Shown here piece by piece: positions 36,337-43,657 of a DNA stretch of 64,000 nucleotides; within the stretch, counting starts at the first letter, position 1; each line of letters starts with the position of its first letter. Both the position numbers and the translations under genes were made by a program. Origin of the DNA: Candidatus Bodocaedibacter vickermanii (GTDB lineage Bacteria > Pseudomonadota > Alphaproteobacteria > UBA6184). The DNA lies in the NCBI RefSeq assembly GCF_014896945.1, contig NZ_CP054719.1, positions 481,153 to 545,152 on the forward strand. Reading direction: 5' to 3'. The notes under the pieces were generated by a model. It saw nothing but the letters and a program-made list of their open reading frames with translations, ran no database searches and was not told where the DNA came from.

Positions 36337-37115
36337 CTTAAATGTTCCACATCTGATCCAATAATAATATTCCGAGATACAAGAGATGACGTTTGAGGGG
36401 GGGTATTCGTAGGTCCCACACCAGAATATCGTTTACTTGCTTTATCATTCAGCTGAATTTTTTTATCTTTGATTAACAGCTCTGGGTATGGATATGATGC
36501 TGCCAACCCTCGATCATGGGTTGCAAAAATTACGGTCGTTCCTCGTTTATGTAATTCTTCAAATAAATGTAAAATACGAATAGCGTTTTCTTTATCCACG
36601 TTCCCAGTAGGCTCATCCGCTAACAGAAATACGGGACGATTGATCACTGCCCGTGCAATCGCAGCACGCTGTTTTTGCCCACCTGACAACACATCTGGAT
36701 AATGATTAATATACCGAGCCAATCCAACCCAGCTGAGCATTTCACTGGCATTGTATAAAGCTTGAGAGCGATTCAATCCACGAATGCGTAACGGCAGCGC
36801 AACATTTTCAATTAAGGTTAAATGATTCAACATATAGCAATCTTGAAACACCATCCCGATCTTTTGACGCAGGTATGGAATCTTTCGTTGCGATATACTT
36901 AATGAATCCTGTCCAAGTACAGACACATTTCCCTGAGTCGGCATAACATCCATATAGATCAATTTAAGTAAGGATGTTTTACCAGAACCACTGGATCCCG
37001 TTAAAAAATAAAATGTACCCGAATTAAACTTTAAGTTTAAATCCCAAAACACATCTTCATCTGTTTTATAGGAAAGGGATACTCGATCAAAAATAACTAA
37101 CGGTTTTTTTTGCAC
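36333..37115 (-). CDS. ftsE: Cell division ATP-binding protein FtsE
   Basis: The ABC ATPase motifs are complete: Walker A GSSGSGKTS (residues 40-48), Q-loop GMVFQDCYML, signature LSGGQKQRAAIARA, Walker B VFLLADEPTGNVD and the H-loop in FATHDRGL. FtsE regulates amidase activation through FtsX at the septum. The protein is about 30 residues longer than typical FtsE because of a polar C-terminal tail after the ATPase core. It begins the operon ftsE-ftsX-plsC-aldolase. Confidence 0.95.
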   Translation of the reverse strand: MQKKPLVIFDRVSLSYKTDEDVFWDLNLKFNSGTFYFLTGSSGSGKTSLLKLIYMDVMPTQGNVSVLGQDSLSISQRKIPYLRQKIGMVFQDCYMLNHLTLIENVALPLRIRGLNRSQALYNASEMLSWVGLARYINHYPDVLSGGQKQRAAIARAVINRPVFLLADEPTGNVDKENAIRILHLFEELHKRGTTVIFATHDRGLAASYPYPELLIKDKKIQLNDKASKRYSGVGPTNTPPQTSSLVSRNIIIGSDVEHLR

Positions 37116-37337
37116 AACGTGACTCTGAATTCTTTAATTAATAGGATGCCCAAATATATATCATATGTCCAGATTTTTCTAAAAGAATATGTAGAGTTAT
37201 TAGAAAGAACTTCTGTAAATAGGCACGCGCCCTATGGATACGTGACATTGTGCACATCACCCACCCGGCAGACCATCATAAGGCTCCAAGGCGCAGATCC
37301 TATTAAAGCGGGCCGCAGTATGTTTAATATGTATAAC

Positions 37338-37387
37338 CTGTGTCAACACACATCGAATCTAACCTAATGGATGCAGTGTCACACTGC
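37338..37387 (+). repeat. Composite palindromic repeat
   Basis: ACCTGTGTC, then CATCGAATCTAACCTAATGGAT, leads into the perfect palindrome GCAGTGTCACACTGC (37373-37387). Compared with GCAGCGTCACGCTGC elsewhere, both arms carry the matching change. The rest of the gap between ftsE and rsfS (37116-37337) holds nothing I recognise. Confidence 0.75.
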
Positions 37388-37464
37388 CAAATGAAAAAAA
37401 TCTATTATTTTTTATCAATTCATATTATGCTGCAGCAGATTTAAAGGTGCATTTAGGATTATTG

Positions 37465-37821
37465 ATGGAAAAACAACTCTCTTCAAAAGAATTATTTGAT
37501 TTAATTTATAAAACATTAGACGACCACAAAGCAGAAGATCTTACAATCATTGACTTATCAGACAAGACGTCTTTGGCTGACAGCATGATCATTGCATCAG
37601 CACGATCCAGCCGTCATTTAATGTCATTAGCAGAGCATCTGTATCTAACGTTAAAGGGTGAAGCCCCCATTAAAATTGAAGGCAAAGATGGCAGCACGTG
37701 GATTGTCGTCGATACATTTTTCGTGATTGTTCATTTGTTTACAAAAGATACTCGCGAATTATATAACCTTGAAAAATTATGGAATACGCCTTCTTTGTTT
37801 AAAGAATCAAAATCGTTATAG
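37465..37821 (+). CDS. rsfS: Ribosomal silencing factor RsfS
   Basis: RsfS (Iojap) binds L14 on the 50S subunit and blocks subunit joining in starvation. The start MEKQLSSKEL is preferred because AGGA lies upstream; a GTG six codons earlier is possible. Family features are IYKTLDDHKAEDLTIIDLSDKTSLADSMIIASARSSRHL (read as segments AEDLTIIDLSDKTSLAD and MIIASARSSRH), DGSTWIVVDTFFVIVHLF and YNLEKLW. The length of 118 is normal. tRNA-Lys follows 39 bases later. Confidence 0.93.
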   Translation: MEKQLSSKELFDLIYKTLDDHKAEDLTIIDLSDKTSLADSMIIASARSSRHLMSLAEHLYLTLKGEAPIKIEGKDGSTWIVVDTFFVIVHLFTKDTRELYNLEKLWNTPSLFKESKSL

Positions 37822-37860
37822 ACACGTTTCCGTCTTTTTGATATAAACACATTGGTCTTT

Positions 37861-37936
37861 GGGCGCATAGCTCAGTTGGTAGAGCGGCTGACTCTTAATC
37901 AGTAGGTCACAGGTTCGAATCCTGTTGCGCCCACCA
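37861..37936 (+). tRNA. tRNA-Lys (CTT)
   Basis: The cloverleaf is complete: GGGCGCA pairs with TGCGCCC, the D arm is GCTCAGTTGGTAGAGC, the anticodon loop ACTCTTAAT carries CTT, and the T arm is ACAGGTTCGAATCCTGT. CCA is encoded. Confidence 0.97.
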
Positions 37937-38060
37937 AAGATTTTCAATGGAAGTTAACTCCACTTTAAATAAAGCAAAACGCTATTTTCGTTACTTATTG
38001 TTTTATAACTAACGTAGACTTTACTTAAGAAATTTTAAATAAAGTAAAACGCCATTTTCT

Positions 38061-38300
38061 TTACTTAACTATTTTTAACACTCACAAACGTTACTTACAC
38101 AACTCTAACGCTCACAAAATGCCTTTTTTGATCGCTAAATTCTTGTAACGCTCATAAATGTTACTTACATTTTTTTAAGTAACACAAAACACGCCTTTCG
38201 TTACTTAGCTATTTTTAACGCTCATAAATGTTACTTACACAACCCTAACGATCATAAAATGCGTTTTTTGATCGCTAAATACTTGTAACACTCATAAATG
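38061..38300 (+). repeat. Direct repeats upstream of the Fic gene
   Basis: Two copies of about 100 bases with a 140-base period share TTACTTA-CTATTTTTAAC, GTTACTTACACAA, TTTTTTGATCGCTAAAT and CTTGTAAC. Shorter, more diverged units (AAATAAAGYAAAACGC, TTACTTA) continue back to 37970. Spacing and sequence do not fit a CRISPR. No protein is encoded. Confidence 0.75.
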
Positions 38301-38326
38301 TACGTTAAATTATGTTAACGTACATT
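38297..38326. promoter_or_regulatory. 30-bp perfect palindrome before the Fic gene
   Basis: AATGTACGTTAA and TTAACGTACATT are perfect 12-base arms around a six-base spacer, ending 20 bases before the ATG. The position fits an operator overlapping the promoter or transcript start. The Fic protein itself has a C-terminal winged-helix domain and could be the ligand; that is inference. Confidence 0.65.
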
Positions 38327-38346
38327 ATCTTGAAAAATCGTTCATT

Positions 38347-39519
38347 ATGTCTTTAGATAAGAAACAACGAATAGGTCGATATATCAACAGCTCAACGGCC
38401 GGTGAAATCTATCAAACGTATCTACCCTCTGACTTACCACCCAATCCTCCGTTAGACTTAACAGAGCTCTACACTTTATTGGATGCAGCAAACATTGCGC
38501 TGGGACGCCTGGATGGTATGAGCATGCTACTTCCAGATCCATCGTTGTTTTTATATATGTATGTCCGTAAAGAAGCTGTTCTTTCTTCACAAATTGAAGG
38601 CACTCAATCGTCGCTTTCAGATCTACTGATGTTTGAAAATGCAGAAGCCCCCGGGGTTCCTGTAGATGACGTGACTGAAGTCTCATGTTACGTATCTGCG
38701 TTAAACTATGGTATTGAACGCTTAAAGAGCTTTCCTCTTTCACTTCGTCTGATTCGAGAAATTCATGGCAAACTGATGGATAACGCCCGCGGCGGTCAAA
38801 AACAACCTGGTGAGTTTAGAACCTCTCAAAATTGGATTGGTGGCAGTCGTCCGGGAAATGCCAGATTTGTTCCACCATCTCCTGAAACGCTGATGGTCTG
38901 TCTTGATAAATTTGAAAAGTTTTTGCATGATGACACAGTTAAGTTGCCAACGCTAATTAAAGCAGCGCTTGCACATGTGCAGTTTGAAACTATTCACCCA
39001 TTTTTAGATGGCAACGGTCGCTTAGGACGATTGCTTATTACATTTATGTTATACGTCGACGGAACTCTAAAAGAACCTCTTTTATACCTTAGCCTTTATT
39101 TCAAAGCCAATCGCGAAGCCTATTATAAACATCTGCAAGCCGTTCGTGAAACTGGCGATTGGGAATCATGGATAGCATTTTTCTTGAATGGAGTTATTGA
39201 CACGGCAAACCAAGCAACTGACGCAGCTCAGAGGATTATTAAGTTATTTAACTCCGATCAAGCCCATATTGGTGCTTCTGGACAATCAACAGCAGCAGCA
39301 TTGAGAATATATAGCTACTTTCAACATCACCCTCTCTCAAATACTGCCACAATCAAAAAAATTACAAAATTATCAACACCCACAGTTATGAGAGGTTTAT
39401 CCACTTTAGAAAGCTTAGGCATCATCAACGAAACAACGGGCAAAGCACGTCACAAAGTATTTGCATACAAACACTATCTCGACATCCTAAGTCAAGGCAC
39501 TGAACCGCTTAAGTATTAA
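38347..39519 (+). CDS. Fic-family protein with C-terminal winged helix
   Basis: Fic enzymes transfer AMP or other nucleotide moieties to target proteins. The catalytic motif HPFLDGNGRLGR lies at residues 217-228 with the His and the GNGR loop intact. The N-terminal inhibitory motif S80-SQI-E84-G85 matches [ST]xxxE[GN] and makes this a class II, autoinhibited Fic. Residues 300-380 form a winged-helix domain (TATIKKITKLSTPTVMRGLSTLESLGII), common in this group. No antitoxin gene is adjacent. No signal peptide is present, so it acts in the bacterial cytoplasm unless exported by a dedicated system. A palindrome and direct repeats lie upstream. Confidence 0.93.
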   Translation: MSLDKKQRIGRYINSSTAGEIYQTYLPSDLPPNPPLDLTELYTLLDAANIALGRLDGMSMLLPDPSLFLYMYVRKEAVLSSQIEGTQSSLSDLLMFENAEAPGVPVDDVTEVSCYVSALNYGIERLKSFPLSLRLIREIHGKLMDNARGGQKQPGEFRTSQNWIGGSRPGNARFVPPSPETLMVCLDKFEKFLHDDTVKLPTLIKAALAHVQFETIHPFLDGNGRLGRLLITFMLYVDGTLKEPLLYLSLYFKANREAYYKHLQAVRETGDWESWIAFFLNGVIDTANQATDAAQRIIKLFNSDQAHIGASGQSTAAALRIYSYFQHHPLSNTATIKKITKLSTPTVMRGLSTLESLGIINETTGKARHKVFAYKHYLDILSQGTEPLKY

Positions 39520-39531
39520 AGGTTGAGTTGA

Positions 39532-40980
39532 TCATTCTCTAATCCCCGCATACGCTTGTAATGCTCTGTTTCGTGTTGCTTTCAGGTCAACCATTGGTTC
39601 TGGATACGTATGTCCCAGTCGAACACCTGCATCCTTTAACACGGATAACGGGGCTGTCCATGGCTGATGGATATATTTTACATCCAGATCTCGCAACTCT
39701 GGAATCCACCGTTTAACATAGATTCCATCCGGATCAAACTTTTCACCCTGAGTAATTGGATTAAAGATTCTAAAATACGGTGCGGCATCAACACCACATC
39801 CAGCGACCCATTGCCAGCTTGCACTGTTACTGGCCAGATCCGCATCCACCAATGTATCCCAAAACCATTCCGCCCCATGACGCCAATGAATCAACAGGTT
39901 CTTTGTTAGAAACGACGCAACAATCATGCGTGCACGGTTATGCATGTACCCCGTTTGCCAAAGCTCTTGCATTGCGGCATCAATAATGGGAAAGCCTGTT
40001 TTTCCTTGCTGCCATTTTCTTAAATCGTCTGGGTTATTACCCCATTCAAATTGATTGAATTCCGATCGAAATGGTTCTGTGGGCAACACCGGAAAATGAT
40101 ACAGTAAATGGTACGAAAACTCTCTCCACCCTAACTCCGACAAGAAATGCTGCACGCCCGAAAGATCTCCCTGCCCTAACGCCATTAATTCTTGACATCT
40201 ATGGTAAATAAGCCTAGGGCTAATTTCACCAAAATGCAAATGTGGGGATAACATCGATGTTGCGCTTTTATCCATATAGTCGCGCTGTTCTTTATAGGAC
40301 ATGACCGCAGTTTCAAAAAATTCATTCAGCTTGTGTAACGCGGTAAATTCTCCTGGACTCCAATCAAATCCCGTTGCCCAATTGGGATTAGACGGCAATA
40401 GTTTAAAATCATCTAACTGCACAGATGTTTCTAACGTTTCTAAGAAAGGAATCGCTGAATCTAAACTGTTACCTGAAAGCGTTATTGGATCAACTGATTG
40501 CTGCAAACAGTGTTTCCAAAACGGAGTAAACACCTTAAAGAAATTTCCCTGTAGGTTTTTGATTGTCCACGGCTCAAACAACAAACTGGCATTAAATGAT
40601 TTCACATTAATACCCGCAGACGTCATGGATTCTTTAATTGCCTTGTCACGTGCAATTGAAAACGGCTCATAACATCGATTCCAAACAATCGTATCTGACT
40701 GAGTCTGATGTTGCAAATCACTTAATATCTGTTGAGGATCCCCTGCAAAAATATGCAATCGATGCCCTTTCGATTCTAAGGAATTCGACAGTGATTGCAA
40801 ACTGTGATGCAACCACCATCGGGATGCTCCACCCAGTTTCCATTGCCCAGGCGCATCATCATCCAGGATATAAACGGGAATGATAGTGCCCCTTGCCGCA
40901 GCATACTCTAACGCAGGATTATCATGAATCCGTAAATCCTGCCGAAACCAAACGATTGTTTTTAATGACATTTCATTCAT
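39532..40980 (-). CDS. phr: Deoxyribodipyrimidine photolyase
   Basis: The enzyme repairs cyclobutane pyrimidine dimers with visible light. The N-terminal antenna domain begins TIVWFRQDLRIHDNPAL, and the C-terminal FAD domain has LGWREFSYHLLYHFP, FPIIDAAMQELWQTGYMHNRARMIVASFL (in pieces: IIDAAMQELWQTGYMHN) and WVAGCGVDAAPYFRIFNP. The length of 482 is normal. An intact light-dependent repair gene suggests the organism or its host meets light. The start overlaps the end of the next upstream gene by eight bases. Confidence 0.96.
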   Translation of the reverse strand: MNEMSLKTIVWFRQDLRIHDNPALEYAAARGTIIPVYILDDDAPGQWKLGGASRWWLHHSLQSLSNSLESKGHRLHIFAGDPQQILSDLQHQTQSDTIVWNRCYEPFSIARDKAIKESMTSAGINVKSFNASLLFEPWTIKNLQGNFFKVFTPFWKHCLQQSVDPITLSGNSLDSAIPFLETLETSVQLDDFKLLPSNPNWATGFDWSPGEFTALHKLNEFFETAVMSYKEQRDYMDKSATSMLSPHLHFGEISPRLIYHRCQELMALGQGDLSGVQHFLSELGWREFSYHLLYHFPVLPTEPFRSEFNQFEWGNNPDDLRKWQQGKTGFPIIDAAMQELWQTGYMHNRARMIVASFLTKNLLIHWRHGAEWFWDTLVDADLASNSASWQWVAGCGVDAAPYFRIFNPITQGEKFDPDGIYVKRWIPELRDLDVKYIHQPWTAPLSVLKDAGVRLGHTYPEPMVDLKATRNRALQAYAGIRE

Positions 40981-41593
40981 GGTGAATTATTTTAGCGCCT
41001 TTTACATCGCCTATCTTAACCTTGTTTCCATACACAACATGCACTTCACCTTGCTCCGACTCAAACATAACGTTATCAATACGGGTATTTCCATAGAACA
41101 TAAGTTTTTGATGTTGATCATCTGAATTTGGGCGCTTCACCACAATGGACTTAGCGAAAGAATCTGTAATCATCGATTCACTCATGGTTAATGTAACAGC
41201 ATTGAACGATGAGTTTAATGCGTTTAGCCTTCCAATAAGTGTAAGATTTTTAGCAACAGTAACGTTTGTGAAATCAGAATATCCCGTAATCGTTACTGTA
41301 TCGCTTGTTACATCTGTTAACGATACTGGTCCTGTAATAACGACCTTTTTTAACTTCGCTGTTTTAAGGCTCATCGGTCCTGTAACACTAAAAGTATCCG
41401 CAGTAATATTGGAAGCCGTCAAAGGTCCCGTTATGGAATTTTCCTTTGCAGTGACAGCGTCCAGATTCGCAACACCAAGCACCGTCAACTGATCAAATTT
41501 TTTTGATGATAAAGTTGTATCCCCAAAATAACTTTTTCCGAATGCAGTGACCGATATGTTCAATATCCCTAAGAAAACCAGGACATATTTCAT
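40973..41593 (-). CDS. Exported repeat protein, probable beta-helix
   Basis: A signal peptide ending near VTAFG is followed by recurring units of about 20-24 residues with a hydrophobic pattern: SITGPLTASNIT, SVTGPMSLKTAK, VITGPVSLTDVT, TITGYSDFTNVT and TLIGRLNALNSS. Such regular short strands suggest a right-handed beta-helix or solenoid. No specific family is recognised. It shares eight bases with phr downstream, so the two are on one transcript, an odd pairing of an exported and a DNA-repair protein. Confidence 0.7.
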   Translation of the reverse strand: MKYVLVFLGILNISVTAFGKSYFGDTTLSSKKFDQLTVLGVANLDAVTAKENSITGPLTASNITADTFSVTGPMSLKTAKLKKVVITGPVSLTDVTSDTVTITGYSDFTNVTVAKNLTLIGRLNALNSSFNAVTLTMSESMITDSFAKSIVVKRPNSDDQHQKLMFYGNTRIDNVMFESEQGEVHVVYGNKVKIGDVKGAKIIHHE

Positions 41594-41686
41594 GTTTACT
41601 CTTTCACTAAGTATCTGGATTCAAGATATTGACATTTGGATCTTTTCGCAATATAATTCATCAAAGATTAATTTAGGAATTATGCC

Positions 41687-41857
41687 ATGGCCAAGAAAAG
41701 TGCCGTAACGTTAATTAGATTAGTAAGCTCTGCAGATACAGGCTTCTTCTACGTTACCAAAAAGAACCCACGTAACATTACTGAAAAAATGTCGTTCAAT
41801 AAGTATGATCCTGTTGCACGTAAACATGTTCTATTTAAAGAAGCTAAAATTAAATAA
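41687..41857 (+). CDS. rpmG: 50S ribosomal protein L33
   Basis: A 56-codon frame encodes [19 protein letters not shown], then [17 protein letters not shown] and [18 protein letters not shown]. This is the alphaproteobacterial L33 without zinc-binding cysteines. I take the ATG followed by GCC rather than the out-of-frame ATG five bases earlier. AGGAAT lies upstream. A terminator follows directly, so it is a single-gene unit. Confidence 0.97.
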   Translation: MAKKSAVTLIRLVSSADTGFFYVTKKNPRNITEKMSFNKYDPVARKHVLFKEAKIK

Positions 41858-41881
41858 CTGTCTTTCAGTTTTTAGCAAAAG

Positions 41882-41903
41882 CCTCCTTCGGGAGGTTTTT
41901 TGT
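41882..41903 (+). terminator. Rho-independent terminator of rpmG
   Basis: CCTCC and GGAGG pair around TTCG, followed by TTTTTTG. Confidence 0.95.
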
Positions 41904-41989
41904 TTGCTATAGCCAATCACGGATAAAGTGGGTACGCGGCGCTGAAGGAAGAAAAATGATTTCTTTGCGATACTTTGGAGACAAGTCTA

Positions 41990-42116
41990 CTGCCTGTCAA
42001 CATACCATTGCACCAGGAATGATCCCTGTCCCCATTAAGTTAGATCCGATTCGTTCTGACACGGATTCTCACATCAGCAAACGGCGCAGGTTCGCCCCTG
42101 AGCAACCTGAGGTTGC
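41990..42116 (-). repeat. Composite palindromic repeat, inverted
   Basis: Read on the minus strand, the frame ATCCGTGTCAGAACGAATCG and GATCTAACTTAATGGGG leads into a degenerate CAGGGATCATTCCTG palindrome. On the right are an AAACGGCGCAGGTT module and the perfect palindrome GCAACCTGAGGTTGC (42102-42116). Confidence 0.75.
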
Positions 42117-42221
42117 ATCCGATAGAAAAAATTACTGGGGCGAAGGGCGCCGCGCACTCGCTTTATCAGTGTTCAGCTATAGAAAGCTCTCGCTCGTTAA
42201 TCCTTGTTAATAAAGATTAAG

Positions 42222-42245
42222 ATTGCGTTAACGCGATTTTTTTTA
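42222..42245 (+). terminator. Hairpin with T tract before the 180-bp element
   Basis: ATTGCG and CGCGAT pair around TTAA with one G-T pair, followed by eight T residues. No gene lies just upstream on the plus strand after rpmG. Confidence 0.6.
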
Positions 42246-42428
42246 CCACCCCCCGCCCTAGTCACCCTCAGTGACCTTCGGGTGAGGGGACAAAACCCAC
42301 TCCCTAAATCGAGACTAAATAGACGAAGCAATCCGTCTTTTCTTCACGAAACGGTGGGCTAAAATAACAATGTATATAAGTGCACTAAAAGTACTATAGC
42401 GCACAAAAATTAACAAAAGATTGACGAA
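42246..42428 (+). repeat. Conserved ~180-bp intergenic element, copy B
   Basis: Partner of the element at 33434-33613, in the same orientation and with the same order of conserved blocks. CACCC/GGGTG again encloses 12 bases and GACG/CGTC 8 bases, with different loop sequences. As in copy A, a family palindrome follows (42441-42455). Confidence 0.7.
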
Positions 42429-42440
42429 GAGGATATTTTT

Positions 42441-42455
42441 GCAACCTGAGGTTGC
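42441..42455. repeat. Palindrome of the dispersed family
   Basis: GCAACCTGAGGTTGC, a perfect palindrome identical to that at 42102-42116, followed by ATCCACTAAGG, an inverted form of the usual frame. Confidence 0.7.
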
Positions 42456-42585
42456 ATCCACTAAGGTATAGCTAAACGCAAATAAAATGGATATATTTTG
42501 TGAATCAAATCATTAATTAATCCAATGATTTCAAGGCTAACTACTTAAGGCACATATAACCACTTTATGTTAAGCATGCTATAGC

Positions 42586-43104
42586 TTAGCTCTTTTCCCA
42601 TGCAATTTTCCAATCACGCAAGTATTTCTTCAACAGGGTGCGCTGTTTTAAAATCAGCAAATTTTCTGCGTTACGCGACTCTGCCCCCCTGGTAAAATTA
42701 TAGGATCCCGTGATCAGAATCGCATTATCAATGATGATAACTTTATTGTGAGCCAACCCTTTACATTTCTCTCGTTTGACGGTAATTCCAGCATCGATTA
42801 ACATATTAACCAACGAATGAGCCCCCTTCATTTGCCCCTTATCCGCCAAAACTAAAACACTAACCCCTCGTTGATGCGCATCAATCAACGCCGTGGCAAT
42901 TTCCTGAGATGTAAAGGCATAGGCTCGCATGTGAATCGTGTGCTGCGCAGCATCAATGTATTGCACAATTTTGGGATAGCATTTTTCCTCCGGCGTAAAA
43001 CAGACAATCGGTCGTTGATTTTTCGGTATCACCGCCTGTTGTGCCGTAACGCTAGTTACACTTATCGCTATTGCCACTATCAGAATTCGAATATTTTGTG
43101 TCAT
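42586..43104 (-). CDS. Exported phospholipase D-fold protein (Nuc-type)
   Basis: A signal peptide ends near SVTAQQ. One HKD motif is present: H119-N-K121, D126 and GSYNFT, the pattern of the small single-motif Nuc endonucleases and related phospholipases that work as dimers. The length of 172 fits. The family includes nucleases and phospholipid hydrolases and the substrate cannot be told apart here. It follows the Sel1-repeat gene by five bases and is probably translated by coupling, as no good ribosome binding site is seen. Confidence 0.88.
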   Translation of the reverse strand: MTQNIRILIVAIAISVTSVTAQQAVIPKNQRPIVCFTPEEKCYPKIVQYIDAAQHTIHMRAYAFTSQEIATALIDAHQRGVSVLVLADKGQMKGAHSLVNMLIDAGITVKREKCKGLAHNKVIIIDNAILITGSYNFTRGAESRNAENLLILKQRTLLKKYLRDWKIAWEKS

Positions 43105-43109
43105 TAGGA

Positions 43110-43376
43110 TTAATCGTTGCTTTTGCTATACATCATTCTTAATTCATCAAAAGCTGCTTCAGCAACTACATCTCCTTGATCCGCTGCTAGTTTGTAATAT
43201 CGCAATGCTTTGGTATAATCTTTACCTTGATCATACATCAATCCAAGATTATACTGAGCCTCTGCTTCACCATCCTTGGCAGCTATCAATAACAGTTCAA
43301 ATGCTTTTTCATAGTTTTCTTCATCTATGTACTTTAAAGCCAATTCAACAGCAGGATGATATAGTGATGTTTTCAA
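43110..43376 (-). CDS. Small Sel1/TPR-repeat protein
   Basis: Two helical repeats are visible: YEKAFELLLIAAKDGEAEAQYNLGLMYDQG and YTKALRYYKLAADQGDVVAEAAF (in segments AEAQYNLGLMYDQG and RYYKLAADQGD), the Sel1-like consensus. Such repeats bind partner proteins. There is no upstream ATG; GGAG stands eight bases before a TTG, which I take as the start, with another TTG six codons earlier. The protein may be the remaining fragment of a longer repeat protein. No signal peptide is seen. It precedes the PLD-fold gene by five bases. Confidence 0.65.
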   Translation of the reverse strand: MKTSLYHPAVELALKYIDEENYEKAFELLLIAAKDGEAEAQYNLGLMYDQGKDYTKALRYYKLAADQGDVVAEAAFDELRMMYSKSND

Positions 43377-43554
43377 CAGTGACTCTCCTAACAATATAAA
43401 TCTTTTCTCCCAAGACGGGGCTATTCTTTCCTTCGGATCAATTCTAAGATTTTTATTATTTAGAAGGTTAACTACTCATTATAAGCAAGCATCCTATAGA
43501 TATAGGGAACCCTGAATTGATTTTCAAGGCTTTATTAACATTTCTTAAAATTAC

Positions 43555-43590
43555 TAAAAAAAAGACACCCCAACAATGAGGGATGTCTTT
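43555..43590 (-). terminator. Rho-independent terminator of the NADAR gene
   Basis: AAAGACACCCC and GGGATGTCTTT pair with one mismatch; on the minus strand eight T residues follow. On the plus strand it also has a few T residues. Confidence 0.8.
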
Positions 43591-43657
43591 AATATAGTTT
43601 TTATTGAAAATGCAACTTCTAATGTGAGCTTATTAAGTATGCTACATTTGACCTCAA

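Noticed and set aside
37970-38300. CRISPR array
   Set aside because: Units are not of constant length, spacers are not unique, repeat copies are degenerate, and no cas gene is near.
38347-39519. Classical fic toxin-antitoxin pair
   Set aside because: The inhibitory motif is within the same protein and no small antitoxin frame is found on either side.
41956-42210. Open frame of 84 codons after rpmG
   Set aside because: It runs through inverted copies of the dispersed repeat and palindromes, with no ribosome binding site or protein-like composition.
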